This document shows, one piece after another, positions 8,919-17,335 of a stretch of DNA of 64,000 nucleotides; the first letter of the stretch is position 1; the number at the start of each line of letters is the position of its first letter. The notes under the pieces are model-generated. The model did not search any database. It was not told the origin of the DNA and worked only from the letters and a program-made list of their open reading frames with translations. The stretch comes from Pseudomonas bubulae (GTDB taxonomy: Bacteria; Pseudomonadota; Gammaproteobacteria; Pseudomonadales; Pseudomonadaceae), in assembly GCF_037023725.1 (NCBI RefSeq), contig NZ_CP146077.1, positions 4,563,001 through 4,627,000 on the forward strand. Direction: 5' to 3'. The position numbers and the translations under genes were made by a program.

Positions 8919-9140
8919 ATGACCACCCCTGACCTGTGCCCAGCATGCGGCGCTCGAAACGACTGCTCCATGGCCAGCCCGGATATCGCGGCTCAATCCT
9001 GCTGGTGCCATACCGTCAATATTGATCCCAAGGTCATACAGGCATTACCACTTGAGCTACGTGACCTCGCCTGCCTGTGCCCACGTTGCGCGAACGTTGC
9101 AAGTCAATTGCCGCCTGCAAGGGCGCAGAGCCTCACGTAA
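8919..9140 (+). CDS. Cysteine-rich CWC family protein
   Basis: 73-residue protein with a CPACGARNDC motif at the N-terminus, a central SCWC that gives the family its name, and a C-terminal CLCPRC. The Cys arrangement suggests metal (zinc) binding. The length fits the Cys_rich_CWC family. It ends 33 bp before rsuA on the same strand, and the two are often paired in pseudomonads. Molecular role unknown. Confidence 0.8.
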   Translation: MTTPDLCPACGARNDCSMASPDIAAQSCWCHTVNIDPKVIQALPLELRDLACLCPRCANVASQLPPARAQSLT

Positions 9141-9173
9141 GATACGCGCATGAATTCCTTGTGATTGATCGCT

Positions 9174-9884
9174 ATGCGTTTAGACCGTTTTCTGAGCAAC
9201 CGCCCCCAGTTCAACCGCCAGCAAGTACGCTTGCTCCTGATAGAGAAGCGTATCCAGGTTGATGGGCAGGTTATCTGCGATCCACGTCACGAAATTCGGG
9301 CATTCAGCCAGGTTGAGTTCGACGGGCAAATCTTGCAGGCAGGCAAACCGGCGCGTTACTTCATGCTGCACAAGCCACCCGGTTGTGTAAGCGCCACCCA
9401 GGATGCGGAACATCCTACGGTGATCGACTTGCTGGATGAGCCGGACAAACACGACCTGCATATCGCAGGTCGGCTGGACTTCAACACCAGCGGGTTGATG
9501 CTGATTACCAATGACGGCCAATGGTCGCGTCATGTCACTCAGCCCGAGACCAAGATGCCCAAGGTGTATTACGTCGAGACCGAGCAGGAAATTACCGACG
9601 CGTATATCAGCAAATTTCGTGAGGGCGTCTATTTCGCTTTTGAAGACCTGACCACGCAGCCCGCCGGGCTTGAACTGCTTGGCCCTTGCAGTGCCCGCCT
9701 GAGCATCGTTGAGGGCCGTTATCATCAGGTCAAACGCATGTTTGGCTTCTTCAACAACAAGGTCGTGCGCCTGCACCGCGAAAGCATCGGCCCCTTGGTG
9801 CTCGACAGCCTGCTGGCCCCCGGCGAGTACCGGGCGCTGAGCGAGCAGGAAGTTGTGCAATTCCAACCCACTCCAGCAAGTTAG
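9174..9884 (+). CDS. rsuA: 16S rRNA pseudouridine synthase RsuA
   Basis: 236-residue RsuA-type pseudouridine synthase, expected to modify U516 of 16S rRNA. The N-terminal S4-like RNA-binding region begins MRLDRFLSNRPQFNRQQV. The catalytic motif GRLDFNTSGL carries Asp102. The C-terminal EGRYHQVKRMF is diagnostic of the RsuA/RluB/E/F class. The ATG at 9174 is chosen over a TTG three codons upstream because it begins the conserved domain. The ribosome site is weak. Confidence 0.9.
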   Translation: MRLDRFLSNRPQFNRQQVRLLLIEKRIQVDGQVICDPRHEIRAFSQVEFDGQILQAGKPARYFMLHKPPGCVSATQDAEHPTVIDLLDEPDKHDLHIAGRLDFNTSGLMLITNDGQWSRHVTQPETKMPKVYYVETEQEITDAYISKFREGVYFAFEDLTTQPAGLELLGPCSARLSIVEGRYHQVKRMFGFFNNKVVRLHRESIGPLVLDSLLAPGEYRALSEQEVVQFQPTPAS

Positions 9885-9968
9885 CCGGCAACGCGGCCCA
9901 CCCCTTTCTGTAACAATCACAGAGCACCATCAGTCAGACCGACGCTCGATTCACTGGAGTCTGACGCC

Positions 9969-10826
9969 ATGATGAAGCCCGAAATTGCCGTGCTCGACAT
10001 TCAAGGCCAATACCGTATCCACACCGAGCTTTATTGTTGCGATACGGCGCTAAACACCATCATCCTGGTGAATGGTTCGATGGCCACCACTGCGTCCTTT
10101 GGCCAGACCCTGAAAAACCTCCACCCGCATTTAAACGTTGTTCTCTATGACCAGCCCTACGCGGGCAACTCCAGACCTCATAACCCTCATCAGAAGATGC
10201 TGACGAGGGAAATAGAAGCTCAAATTTTGCTGGAGCTGATAGAGCATTTTGACGCGAACTACCTGCTGTCATTTTCATGGGGCGGGACAGCGGCACTTAC
10301 CGCCCTGGCGTGTGTGCCGCGACGCATCGAAAAGGCCGTGATCAGTTCGTTTTCGCCGCTGATCAACGACGCCATGCGCGATTACCTGGAGCGTGGCCGT
10401 CATTGCCTGGCAGCTTGCAACCGCACTCAGGTGGGCAACCTGGTCAACGACACACTGGGCAAGCATTTGCCGCCATTGTTCAAGCGTTTCAACTTCAGGC
10501 ACGTCAGCAGCCTGGCCGAGCATGAATACGCGCAAATGCACTTTCATATAGACCAGGTCCTGAACAACGATCAGCAAGGCTTTCTCAGTGCCACGCAGGG
10601 TATCGATATACCGGTGCTGTTTATCAATGGCCAATGGGACGAATACACCGTGGCCAGCGACGCCCGGCACTTTGCCCAGCCGATTGCCAACAGCCGGTTC
10701 ATCAGCCTGGAAAACACCGGGCATTTTCTCGATATGGAAAACAGGAGCGCCAGCCACAGCAGTAAAAACGCCCTGCTCGAGTTTTTAAAGCCAACCCGAC
10801 CTCACCCACCCTCACTGTCGTTGTGA
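9969..10826 (+). CDS. phaG: PhaG-type 3-hydroxyacyl-ACP transferase/thioesterase
   Basis: 285-residue alpha/beta-hydrolase close to PhaG and related to RhlA; these divert 3-hydroxyacyl chains from fatty acid synthesis to polyhydroxyalkanoate or rhamnolipid precursors. Visible hallmarks are PEIAVLDIQGQYR, LVNGSMATTASF, the nucleophile elbow SFSWGG (Ser103), NGQWDEYT (Asp224) and TGHFLDME (His252). Similarity to P. putida PhaG runs from the N-terminus, which argues for PhaG over RhlA. TGGAG precedes the start; a second ATG follows one codon later. Confidence 0.88.
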   Translation: MMKPEIAVLDIQGQYRIHTELYCCDTALNTIILVNGSMATTASFGQTLKNLHPHLNVVLYDQPYAGNSRPHNPHQKMLTREIEAQILLELIEHFDANYLLSFSWGGTAALTALACVPRRIEKAVISSFSPLINDAMRDYLERGRHCLAACNRTQVGNLVNDTLGKHLPPLFKRFNFRHVSSLAEHEYAQMHFHIDQVLNNDQQGFLSATQGIDIPVLFINGQWDEYTVASDARHFAQPIANSRFISLENTGHFLDMENRSASHSSKNALLEFLKPTRPHPPSLSL

Positions 10827-10932
10827 GGGTGCCCGAGGCAATCAGCAGAACGAAAAAGCTGCTAAAACAACACATTTCAAGAATAAAACTTCTCATCGCT
10901 GCCATCTTCTGGTACAAAGTCAGCCGCTCTGA

Positions 10933-11006
10933 GCGGGTGTCGTATAATGGTATTACTCCAGCTTCCCAAGCTGATCACGCGGGTTCGATTCCCGCCACCC
11001 GCTCCA
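10933..11006 (+). tRNA. tRNA-Gly (anticodon CCC)
   Basis: 74 nt including an encoded CCA. The acceptor stem GCGGGTG pairs with CACCCGC, the anticodon loop TTCCCAA has CCC at 10965-10967, and the T-arm is GCGGG-TTCGATT-CCCGC. Two weak spots are seen: a T-T at the end of the D stem and a C-A at the top of the anticodon stem. It reads GGG glycine codons. No integrase or duplicated 3' end suggesting an attachment site was seen beside it. Confidence 0.93.
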
Positions 11007-11143
11007 CTTCTTCCTGGCTTTCAATCCACTTGAAAGCTTCGCTACACAGCAAAATCCTGCAACTGCATTGCCATCCAAGCCCTACCCCACCCTTTTTCAT
11101 CCCCGATGACATTGTCCGCACTGCATCCCCCCTGCCCGTTATT

Positions 11144-11779
11144 TCAAACGATCGCTTGCAACAACCCGGGCAGCGCATGCATCAGCGCACTGATGGCAAA
11201 ACCGATAAACATCACCCCGCACAGCCGGGTAATCAGTAACTCATGGCGCTGATAGAGCGCCCTGACATGGCCGGCGCCAACAACACCCACCAGAATCATG
11301 TAGGCCAGCGCCCCACCCACAAAGCTCAACGCAATCAACCAGGGCAACATGGCCCAGGTCAGTAACTCTGCGCGGCTGGACAACAGCGCAGTGAACGTCG
11401 CCACTGCCACCGGATACGCTTTGGGGTTGGTCAATCCGAAGAAAATCCCGTGGGCAAACGGCTGTCGCGCCGGGCCTTGTTGAGCACTGCTGCTGCCCTG
11501 GGCGCGAACGGCACGCAGGCCCAGCCAGAAAAGGTACAAGCCGCTGATCAAGCCCAGCACGTTGAAGGCAGTGCTGCCAAATTCACGTGCGCCGACGATG
11601 GCAATCAACGCCGTGCTGCACCAGATCACATCGCCGAGCAAATGCCCGCACAGAAAACCGGCGCCGGCACGTCGCCCACGGGCAGCGCCAATGCCGAAAA
11701 CAGCCAGCACGCCCGGGCCCGGCGTGATCCCATAGATAAAGCCTGAGGCCAGAACGGCCAATAACAACGAAGGTGTCAT
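11144..11779 (-). CDS. LysE/RhtB family amino-acid exporter
   Basis: 211-residue membrane protein with about six hydrophobic segments and the family motif ITPGPGVLAVFGIG near residue 19. GLTNPKAYPVAVATF in the centre is the second conserved block. Members export amino acids or homoserine lactones; the substrate cannot be read from the sequence. It is monocistronic. Confidence 0.88.
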   Translation of the reverse strand: MTPSLLLAVLASGFIYGITPGPGVLAVFGIGAARGRRAGAGFLCGHLLGDVIWCSTALIAIVGAREFGSTAFNVLGLISGLYLFWLGLRAVRAQGSSSAQQGPARQPFAHGIFFGLTNPKAYPVAVATFTALLSSRAELLTWAMLPWLIALSFVGGALAYMILVGVVGAGHVRALYQRHELLITRLCGVMFIGFAISALMHALPGLLQAIV

Positions 11780-11881
11780 GCAAAACGCTCCAGATAATCA
11801 TGCCTCACGTTCGTCCGCTGCCGTGAAGTGGCTCGATTTTGCACGTTATCAACGCTTAAGTAACCGCGTGCAGGGCGAAAT

Positions 11882-13039
11882 TCAGTGGCGCCGCCCCAAA
11901 ATATTCACCACCAGCCGGTCAACCCAGCCCCAGATGCGCTGCTTCACCCGTCGCCAGAGGGGGCGTGATTGCCAGTCTTGCAGGCTGACGGGCTGACTTT
12001 GGGCGAAGTCGGCGATAAAGCTGGCCGCCACCGCCTGGGTAAGCGCCGGATCCAGCGCCTCAAGGTTGGCTTCAAGGTTGAAACGCAGGTTCCAGTGGTC
12101 GAAATTGCATGAGCCAACGCTGACCCAATCGTCGATCAGGACCATTTTCAAATGCAGAAAACAGGGCTGATATTCCAGTATCTGCACTCCGGACTTGAGC
12201 AGCCGCGGGTAATAACGGTGCCCGGCGTAGCGCACCGAAGGGTGGTCGGTGCGCGGCCCGGTGAGCAGCAGCCGCACATCGACACCCCGCGCCGCCGCAC
12301 GGCGCAGCGAACGGCGCACGCTCCAGGTCGGCAGAAAGTAAGGCGTGGCCAGCCAGATACGCTGCTTGGCGCTGTTGATCGCGCGCACCAGCGATTGCAG
12401 GATATCGCGATGTTGATGGGCATCGGCGTAGGCCACGCGCCCCATACCCTCAGCCTCGTCGGGCACACCGGGCAAGCGCGCCAGGCCGAAGTGGGTCGCC
12501 GGTTTCCAGGCCTTGCGGCTGATATTGGCCCGCCACTGGCGATCAAACAGCATCTGCCAGTCCAGCACCAGCGGACCTTGCATCTGCACCATCACCTCAT
12601 GCCAGTCGCAGCTGTTTTCAGTGGGGCGCCAGAACTCATCTGTGACGCCGGTGCCACCCACCACAGCCAATTGCTGATCCACCAACAACAGCTTGCGATG
12701 ATCGCGATACAGATTGTTGAGGCCACGGCGCCAGCTCAGCGGGTTGTAATGCCGCAGCTCAACCCCGGCTTCGATCAGCCTGCGGCGCAACGCCGGGCCC
12801 AATCCCAGACTTCCGTAGGCGTCAAACAGGCAACGCACCCGCACCTCGCGCCAGGCCGCCTGTTCCAGGGCTTGGACGATGGTTTCGGCACAGTCACCGG
12901 CCTCAACCAGATACAACTCCAGATCGATCTGCTCCTGAGCCTGTTCAATGACGGCCAGCATGCGCGGGAAAAACTGCGGCCCGTCGATCAGCAACTCAAA
13001 ACTATTGTCACTGCGCCAGCCAAACACTGCGCCGGCCAT
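11882..13039 (-). CDS. clsB: Cardiolipin synthase B-type phospholipase D
   Basis: 385-residue PLD-superfamily enzyme with two HKD motifs, HRKLLLVD (His114, Lys116, Asp121) followed by GGTG, and HLKMVLID (His296, Lys298, Asp303) followed by GSCNFD. The size and the absence of N-terminal membrane segments fit ClsB, which makes cardiolipin from phosphatidylglycerol and another phospholipid. Its start is one nucleotide from the yceI stop, so the two form an operon. Confidence 0.87.
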   Translation of the reverse strand: MAGAVFGWRSDNSFELLIDGPQFFPRMLAVIEQAQEQIDLELYLVEAGDCAETIVQALEQAAWREVRVRCLFDAYGSLGLGPALRRRLIEAGVELRHYNPLSWRRGLNNLYRDHRKLLLVDQQLAVVGGTGVTDEFWRPTENSCDWHEVMVQMQGPLVLDWQMLFDRQWRANISRKAWKPATHFGLARLPGVPDEAEGMGRVAYADAHQHRDILQSLVRAINSAKQRIWLATPYFLPTWSVRRSLRRAAARGVDVRLLLTGPRTDHPSVRYAGHRYYPRLLKSGVQILEYQPCFLHLKMVLIDDWVSVGSCNFDHWNLRFNLEANLEALDPALTQAVAASFIADFAQSQPVSLQDWQSRPLWRRVKQRIWGWVDRLVVNILGRRH

Positions 13040-13040
13040 C

Positions 13041-13631
13041 TTAACGGGCCGTGAAAATCAGCACCGCATTCACCGGTACTGAAAAGCTGATGGCCGAAAG
13101 CCCGGCCAGTTTGCGCAAGGTTTCAAGCTCCGGTTGCAGGCCAAAATCTTCGGCTTGCAGCATCAGCGGCTCCAGGGTCACGACCTGAAAGCGTCGTTCA
13201 TCCAGACGGGTGGCCAATAGCTCGGCCTGATAGGTGTGCTGTTTGCCGCGCAAGCTGACCGTTACCGGCAAGCGCAATTCCAGTTGCGCACCGGAGGCCA
13301 GGTCATTGATCGGTTGCAGGTCGATCTGCGCGCTGATCTGCGCTTCCGGGAAGTGCTTGAAATCAAACAACACGTCACGCATGCGCTCATCACGCAGTGG
13401 CACTGAGCTGTTGACCGAGTCCATCTCGATACGCAATTGCGCCAGGCCTTTGCGGTCAACCTTGCCATGCAGGACCAGAAAGCGGTGCACATCGGCGATA
13501 TTGGCATTTTGCGTGGTAATAAATGACAGCCGTGACGACTCACCGTCCAGGTACCAGTTGGCCTGGGCAGACAGGCTCACACCCAGGGTCAGCAACAAGG
13601 CACAGGCAGAAGATAACAGCGCTTTAAGCAT
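13041..13631 (-). CDS. YceI-family periplasmic lipid-binding protein
   Basis: 196 residues with a clear signal peptide (MLKALLSSACALLLTLGVSL.. ending SAQA) before NWYLDGESSRLSFITT, the standard YceI lipocalin-like opening. Later blocks DVLFDFKHFPEAQI and LPVTVSLRGKQH are typical. YceI proteins bind isoprenoid-type ligands, but the ligand here is not known. It is transcribed upstream of clsB, hinting at an envelope lipid role. Confidence 0.87.
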   Translation of the reverse strand: MLKALLSSACALLLTLGVSLSAQANWYLDGESSRLSFITTQNANIADVHRFLVLHGKVDRKGLAQLRIEMDSVNSSVPLRDERMRDVLFDFKHFPEAQISAQIDLQPINDLASGAQLELRLPVTVSLRGKQHTYQAELLATRLDERRFQVVTLEPLMLQAEDFGLQPELETLRKLAGLSAISFSVPVNAVLIFTAR

Positions 13632-13770
13632 AAAAACTCATCAACCAATAAACGTGGGTGAACATTAAACCCGGCGAGCGGTTTTGGCAGGACTTTTTTC
13701 ACCCTCTTGAGACGCCAGGCGCTACCGACAGTTCCTCCCGCCCCCCCTGTCACACAAGCATCATCCAAAC

Positions 13771-13784
13771 GTCACAGTGGTGAC
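13771..13784. promoter_or_regulatory. Inverted repeat upstream of olsB
   Basis: GTCAC-AGTG-GTGAC lies 86 bp upstream of the olsB start in the yceI/olsB divergent gap. It could be an operator. The regulator is unknown, and a good Pho box was not found. Confidence 0.3.
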
Positions 13785-13869
13785 ATTGCACCTGCTTAGC
13801 CTGAAGTTGCACACCTCAGTCGATTGGCAGATACCCAGAGCGGGCACAGTGCCTGCACGGAGATTCGCA

Positions 13870-14625
13870 ATGTCCCAGATCGCCCGTATCCGCGACACCG
13901 CTCCAGAACGTCGCTTGCAGGCTGAGCGCTTGCTCGGCCCCGCGGCATTGCGCGAGGCTCAGACCCTGCGTTTTCGTGTGTTCAGCGACGAGTTGAAGGC
14001 CAAACTCAAAAGCGCCGAACACGGGCTGGACGAGGACGGCTATGACGCTTATTGCGAACATATCGGGGTACGCGATCTCAATAGCGGCCAGTTGGTTGCC
14101 ACCACCCGCCTGCTGGATCACAGCGCGGCACAACGTATCGGCCATTTTTACAGCGAAGAAGAGTTCAACCTTCACGGGTTGGCCAACCTGCAGGGGCCGC
14201 TGCTTGAAATCGGGCGCACCTGCGTCGACCCGGCCTACCGCAATGGTGGCACCATCGCCGTGCTGTGGGGTGAACTGGCCGAAGTCCTTAACCAGGGCAA
14301 TTATCGCTACCTGATGGGCTGCGCCAGCATCCCGATGCAGGATGGTGGCATTCAGGCCCGGGCGATCATGCAGCGTCTGCGCGAGCGTTACTTGTGTACG
14401 GAGCATCTACGCGCCGAGCCGAAAAATCCGCTGCCGGCGCAGGAAGTGCCCAGCAACGTCATCACGGAAATGCCGCCGCTGCTCAAGGCCTATATGCGCC
14501 TGGGCGCGAGGATTTGCGGCGAGCCCTGCTGGGATGAAGACTTTCAGGTGGCCGACGTCTTCATCCTGCTCAAGCGTGATGAACTGTGCCCGCGCTATGC
14601 GCGTCACTTCAAGGCGGCCGTGTGA
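13870..14625 (+). CDS. olsB: L-ornithine N-alpha-acyltransferase OlsB
   Basis: 251-residue GNAT-fold acyltransferase that transfers 3-hydroxyacyl chains from ACP to ornithine, the first step of ornithine-lipid synthesis. Conserved blocks are [27 protein letters not shown] and [14 protein letters not shown]. The start at 13870 (MSQIARIRD) follows CGGAG. The stop TGA shares its A with the olsA ATG. The olsBA pair is arranged as in other pseudomonads. Confidence 0.9.
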   Translation: MSQIARIRDTAPERRLQAERLLGPAALREAQTLRFRVFSDELKAKLKSAEHGLDEDGYDAYCEHIGVRDLNSGQLVATTRLLDHSAAQRIGHFYSEEEFNLHGLANLQGPLLEIGRTCVDPAYRNGGTIAVLWGELAEVLNQGNYRYLMGCASIPMQDGGIQARAIMQRLRERYLCTEHLRAEPKNPLPAQEVPSNVITEMPPLLKAYMRLGARICGEPCWDEDFQVADVFILLKRDELCPRYARHFKAAV

Positions 14626-15416
14626 TGCGCCGCTTGCGCCGGTATGCCCGGGTGGCACGGGTGCTCGGGGTGGTCAGTCTGGGGCTGGGCATGGCGGGAA
14701 TGTTCGGGCTGCTGGAGCGCCTGGGCCTGAACAGCACAATGGATCGCCGCCAGCGCTGGTCGCAGTTTTTTATGACACGCCTGAGCAGCGCCCTGCCCTT
14801 TCGCGTCACCGTGGTCGGGGAAATCCCGGCAACGCCGATGCTGTGGGTGAGCAATCACGTGTCCTGGACCGATATTGCATTGCTGGGGCAACTGACCCCG
14901 CTGTCATTTCTGTCCAAAGCCGAGGTGCGTGGCTGGCCGGTGGCCGGGTGGTTGGCGGCCAAGGCAGGCAGTTTGTTTATCCGCCGTGGTGCGGGAGACA
15001 TCCAGGTGATTCGTGAGCAAATGACCCGTCACCTGCAACAGCCGCTACCCCTGCTGATGTTTCCCGAAGGCACCACCACGGATGGGTGCTCGGTGCGTAC
15101 CTTTCATGGGCGGTTGCTGTCGGCGGCCATTGACAGCCGGGTACCACTGCAACCTGTAGCCATCCGCTATTTGCGCAATGGCGAGGTCGATGCGATAGCG
15201 CCGTTTATTGGCAATGACGATTTGCTCTCACATCTGCTGCGACTGTTTAGCCATGAGCAGAGCGACGTTGAGATTCATCTGCTGGAGCCCATTGCCAGCC
15301 AGGCACAAGAGCGGGCCGTGCTGGCGTTCAGAGCGCAGGAAGCGATCCGGCGGGTGGTGTCAGCACCGGTGACGCAAACAGATCCGCTGCCGGAGAGAGT
15401 GGGGGCGATGATTTGA
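14625..15416 (+). CDS. olsA: Lyso-ornithine lipid O-acyltransferase OlsA
   Basis: 263-residue PlsC-type acyltransferase that adds the second acyl chain to lyso-ornithine lipid. The catalytic HX4D motif is NHVSWTD (His78, Asp83); the phosphate/glycerol-binding motif FPEGTTTDG is at ~147-155. An N-terminal hydrophobic segment anchors it. Its ATG overlaps the olsB stop by one base. Some OlsA proteins also act on lysophosphatidate. Confidence 0.9.
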   Translation: MRRLRRYARVARVLGVVSLGLGMAGMFGLLERLGLNSTMDRRQRWSQFFMTRLSSALPFRVTVVGEIPATPMLWVSNHVSWTDIALLGQLTPLSFLSKAEVRGWPVAGWLAAKAGSLFIRRGAGDIQVIREQMTRHLQQPLPLLMFPEGTTTDGCSVRTFHGRLLSAAIDSRVPLQPVAIRYLRNGEVDAIAPFIGNDDLLSHLLRLFSHEQSDVEIHLLEPIASQAQERAVLAFRAQEAIRRVVSAPVTQTDPLPERVGAMI

Positions 15417-15440
15417 GCCGGGAGCCATGTAAGGGGATGT

Positions 15441-15467
15441 TGTGGGAGCGGGCTTGCTCGCGATGCA
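15441..15467. repeat. Single REP arm
   Basis: TGTGGGAGCGGGCTTGCTCG and following bases match one arm of the paired REPs at 1, 30848 and 62793. No second arm lies within 100 bp. It lies 24 bp after olsA. Confidence 0.7.
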
Positions 15468-15537
15468 GGCGACACGGTGCGACGATAAAGTCGCGTTGCA
15501 ACAGTAAAGGTACGTTGCACATTAACTGGCCCACCGC

Positions 15538-15836
15538 GTACATATCCGGCATGTGCGTCTAACTGAAATATTGGTTTCGCCCTTACGGCGAGTCCCTTTT
15601 TGAAGGACCAAAAAGGAACCAAAAAGTCCTCGCCCCATCGTACGGCCTTCGCTGCGCTCAGGTTCCCTCGCTCCGGCTCTGCTCCGTGGGCCCGCCGCCA
15701 CGGGCCATCCATGGCCCATCGCGGCTCTCCCGGCATCCATGCCGGTCGACCCACTCCTCAGAACCTCCTCTCGGCCTCCCGGGAGGGCAGGCAGATCAAA
15801 AGCACTACGCCGAGGCGGCCGACCGGCCGGCCTGTT
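15538..15836 (-). repeat. ~300-bp structured dispersed repeat, copy A
   Basis: Minus-strand copy of a GC-rich family also at 16677, 17737, 18312 and 57448. Read on the minus strand it starts AACAGGCCGGCCGGTCGGCC and ends CCGGATATGTAC. It contains the CCGGCATGGATGCCGG and GGGCCATGGATGGCCC palindromes. Near its 3' end are CCTTTTTG-GTCCTT-CAAAAAGG and TCGCC-GTAAG-GGCGA hairpins that differ by paired changes from other copies. Short spurious reading frames occur on both strands; none is called. Confidence 0.9.
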
Positions 15837-15946
15837 TGGTTCACATTTACTGCGCAATCCCCTGTCGTCACTGCCGAAGGAACAAGGCTGCGATTTTTAA
15901 CGCGAATATCGGTTATGTACTCAATGCATCAGTTATAAAAACGCTA

Positions 15947-16216
15947 TCAAGCAGGCCTCAACCGCCAGCCCAACACATCAAGCAGGTCACAACCATCACG
16001 CAGCAATTGCGCCGAAACAGTAGCCATATGCCTAAGATCTACAGAGTCAGCCTCTTGCACTTCCCGACTGGAAAACGATTCCATCAGTTGGGTGACGGCC
16101 AGTACGCGAGCGGCGGCGTTGGCATGAAGTACGTCGAGGGGCGCGTTGCGGTCGATCAATAAAGCAGGGATGGTGCAATCGATGGCAGTAAGAGGGATGA
16201 ACTGGGAATGAGTCAT
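15947..16216 (-). CDS. Small conserved Pseudomonas protein, DUF3077-like (copy 1)
   Basis: 89 residues, MTHSQFIPLTAIDCTIPALL..., ending DVLGWRLRP(A). The middle (NAPLDVLHANAAARVLAVTQ) and C-terminal helix resemble the small Pseudomonas DUF3077-type proteins; this is recalled by pattern and is uncertain. It is nearly identical to the gene at 17005. TGAGG lies upstream of the ATG. A C4-like RNA lies 62-137 nt upstream on the same strand. The 3' side abuts a remnant of the ~300-bp repeat end (15903-15935). Function unknown. Confidence 0.72.
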   Translation of the reverse strand: MTHSQFIPLTAIDCTIPALLIDRNAPLDVLHANAAARVLAVTQLMESFSSREVQEADSVDLRHMATVSAQLLRDGCDLLDVLGWRLRPA

Positions 16217-16277
16217 GGATAAACCTCAGATGCTATATGTTTTAGCCAGCCGTTTTCGTCGCCAAACAAAAACAAGT

Positions 16278-16353
16278 GGCCGCTGTACGCGGGTTGGCGA
16301 ACCGGTCATTCCCAGAACCCGGCAGACCCGAAGATCTCCCACGCACAGCTGCC
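16278..16353 (-). ncRNA. C4-antisense-like three-way-junction RNA (copy 1)
   Basis: On the minus strand, GGCAGCUGUGCG pairs with CGUACAGCGGCC (one A-G mismatch, one G-U) to close a three-way junction. Inside are AGAUC-UUCG-GGUCU and a GGGUU/AACCC stem whose loop side reads UUCGCCAAC. This layout and sequence match my memory of the phage-type C4 antisense RNA family. TTTGGCGAC-type complements occur upstream (16426-16437) and downstream (16258-16267) in the same transcript direction. It leads the 89-codon gene. Confidence 0.62.
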
Positions 16354-16567
16354 ATAAAGCACAGCGCGTATAAATACACGCTCTGTCTTATATAGCAATT
16401 GCACATATTTCTGAAAATGTTCCAAGTCGCCAAACCCGGCCGCCTTATCGGCGAACACCGACTATAAGCGTCGTCCCCTCGCCCCAGCAATTGGCAAACC
16501 TGTGAGAAAAATCCCGAAAAAACGTGAGCTTGTAGTTTCTGTAGTCGCTGCCGAGGAACACTGCAAC

Positions 16568-16620
16568 TGTGGGAGCGAGCCTGCTCGCGAAGGTCGTTCG
16601 CGAGCAGGCTCGCTCCCACA
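16568..16620. repeat. Perfect paired REP palindrome, variant GCGAGCCTGCTCGCGAA (1)
   Basis: Two perfect 24-nt inverted arms (16568-16591 and 16597-16620) with loop GGTCG. Identical elements are at 17627 and 18202. The core differs from the other REPs in this window by GAGCCTGC in place of GGGCTTGC. Confidence 0.9.
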
Positions 16621-16676
16621 TTAGGGCTTGACCTGCAACAGAGTATCTACAGAGATTGCGCAGTACACGCGAACCA

Positions 16677-16978
16677 AACAGGCCGGCCGGTCGGCCGCCT
16701 CGGTGCGCAGTGCTTTTGATCTGCCCGCCCCTTCGGGAGGCCGAGAGGAGGTTCTGAGGAGTGGGTCGACCGGCATGGATGCCGGGAGAGCCGCGATGGG
16801 CCATGGATGGCCCGTGGCGGCGGGCCCACGGAGCAGGACCGGAGCGAGGGAACCTGAGCGCAGCGAAGGCCGTACGCCGGGGCAAGCCTTTTTGGTTACT
16901 TTTTCGGCGTCTGGAAAAAGTGACTCGCTGTAAGAGCGAAACCAATATCTCGGTTAGACACGAATGCCGGATATGTAC
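16677..16978 (+). repeat. ~300-bp structured dispersed repeat, copy B
   Basis: Plus-strand copy, 302 bp, almost identical to C and D. Near its 3' end it has ACTTTTTC/GAAAAAGT and TCGCT-GTAAG-AGCGA hairpins. Hairpins CCGGCATGGATGCCGG, GGGCCATGGATGGCCC and CCGTGG/CCACGG follow each other in the middle. Flanking similarity to copy C extends on both sides, showing it is part of a larger duplication. Confidence 0.92.
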
Positions 16979-17004
16979 TCAACGCTCCAGTTAAACAAAC
17001 AAGA

Positions 17005-17274
17005 TCAAACAGGCCGCAACCGCCAGCCGAGTACATCCATCAGATCGCACCCGTCACGCAGCAATTGCGCCGAAACAATAGCCAGATGTTTGAGATCAAC
17101 GGAATCAGCCTCTTGCACTTCCCGACTGGAAAACGATTCCATCAGTTGGGTGACGGCCAGTACGCGAGCGGCGGCGTTGGCATGAAGTACGTCGAGGGGC
17201 GCGTTGCGGTCGATCAATAAAGCAGGGATGGTGCAATCGATGGCGGTAAGCGGGACAAACGATGAGTCGGTCAT
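17005..17274 (-). CDS. Small conserved Pseudomonas protein, DUF3077-like (copy 2)
   Basis: 89 residues, differing from the copy at 15947 at nine positions, all in the first six residues or the C-terminal third. The central 50 residues are identical. AGGAG stands before the ATG at 17274. It has the same leader arrangement with a C4-like RNA. It lies 1,058 bp from copy 1, the period of the tandem duplication. Function unknown; retention of an intact second copy suggests it is used. Confidence 0.72.
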   Translation of the reverse strand: MTDSSFVPLTAIDCTIPALLIDRNAPLDVLHANAAARVLAVTQLMESFSSREVQEADSVDLKHLAIVSAQLLRDGCDLMDVLGWRLRPV

Positions 17275-17335
17275 TAATCAAACTCCTAAATGTCGAATTT
17301 GAGCCGACCGTTTTCGTCGCCAAACAAAAGCAGGT

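Noticed and set aside
10933..11143. Integration site at the tRNA-Gly gene
   Set aside because: No integrase gene or repeated tRNA 3' end was seen nearby; downstream is an ordinary LysE gene.
13741..13800. Pho box upstream of olsB
   Set aside because: One half-site, CTGTCAC, is present but the second at 11-bp spacing matches only about four of seven bases.
16242..16619. Minus-strand frame through the C4-like RNA (AAVRGRSSGLPG... type peptide)
   Set aside because: Conservation follows base pairing in the junction, and the peptide diverges where loops differ.
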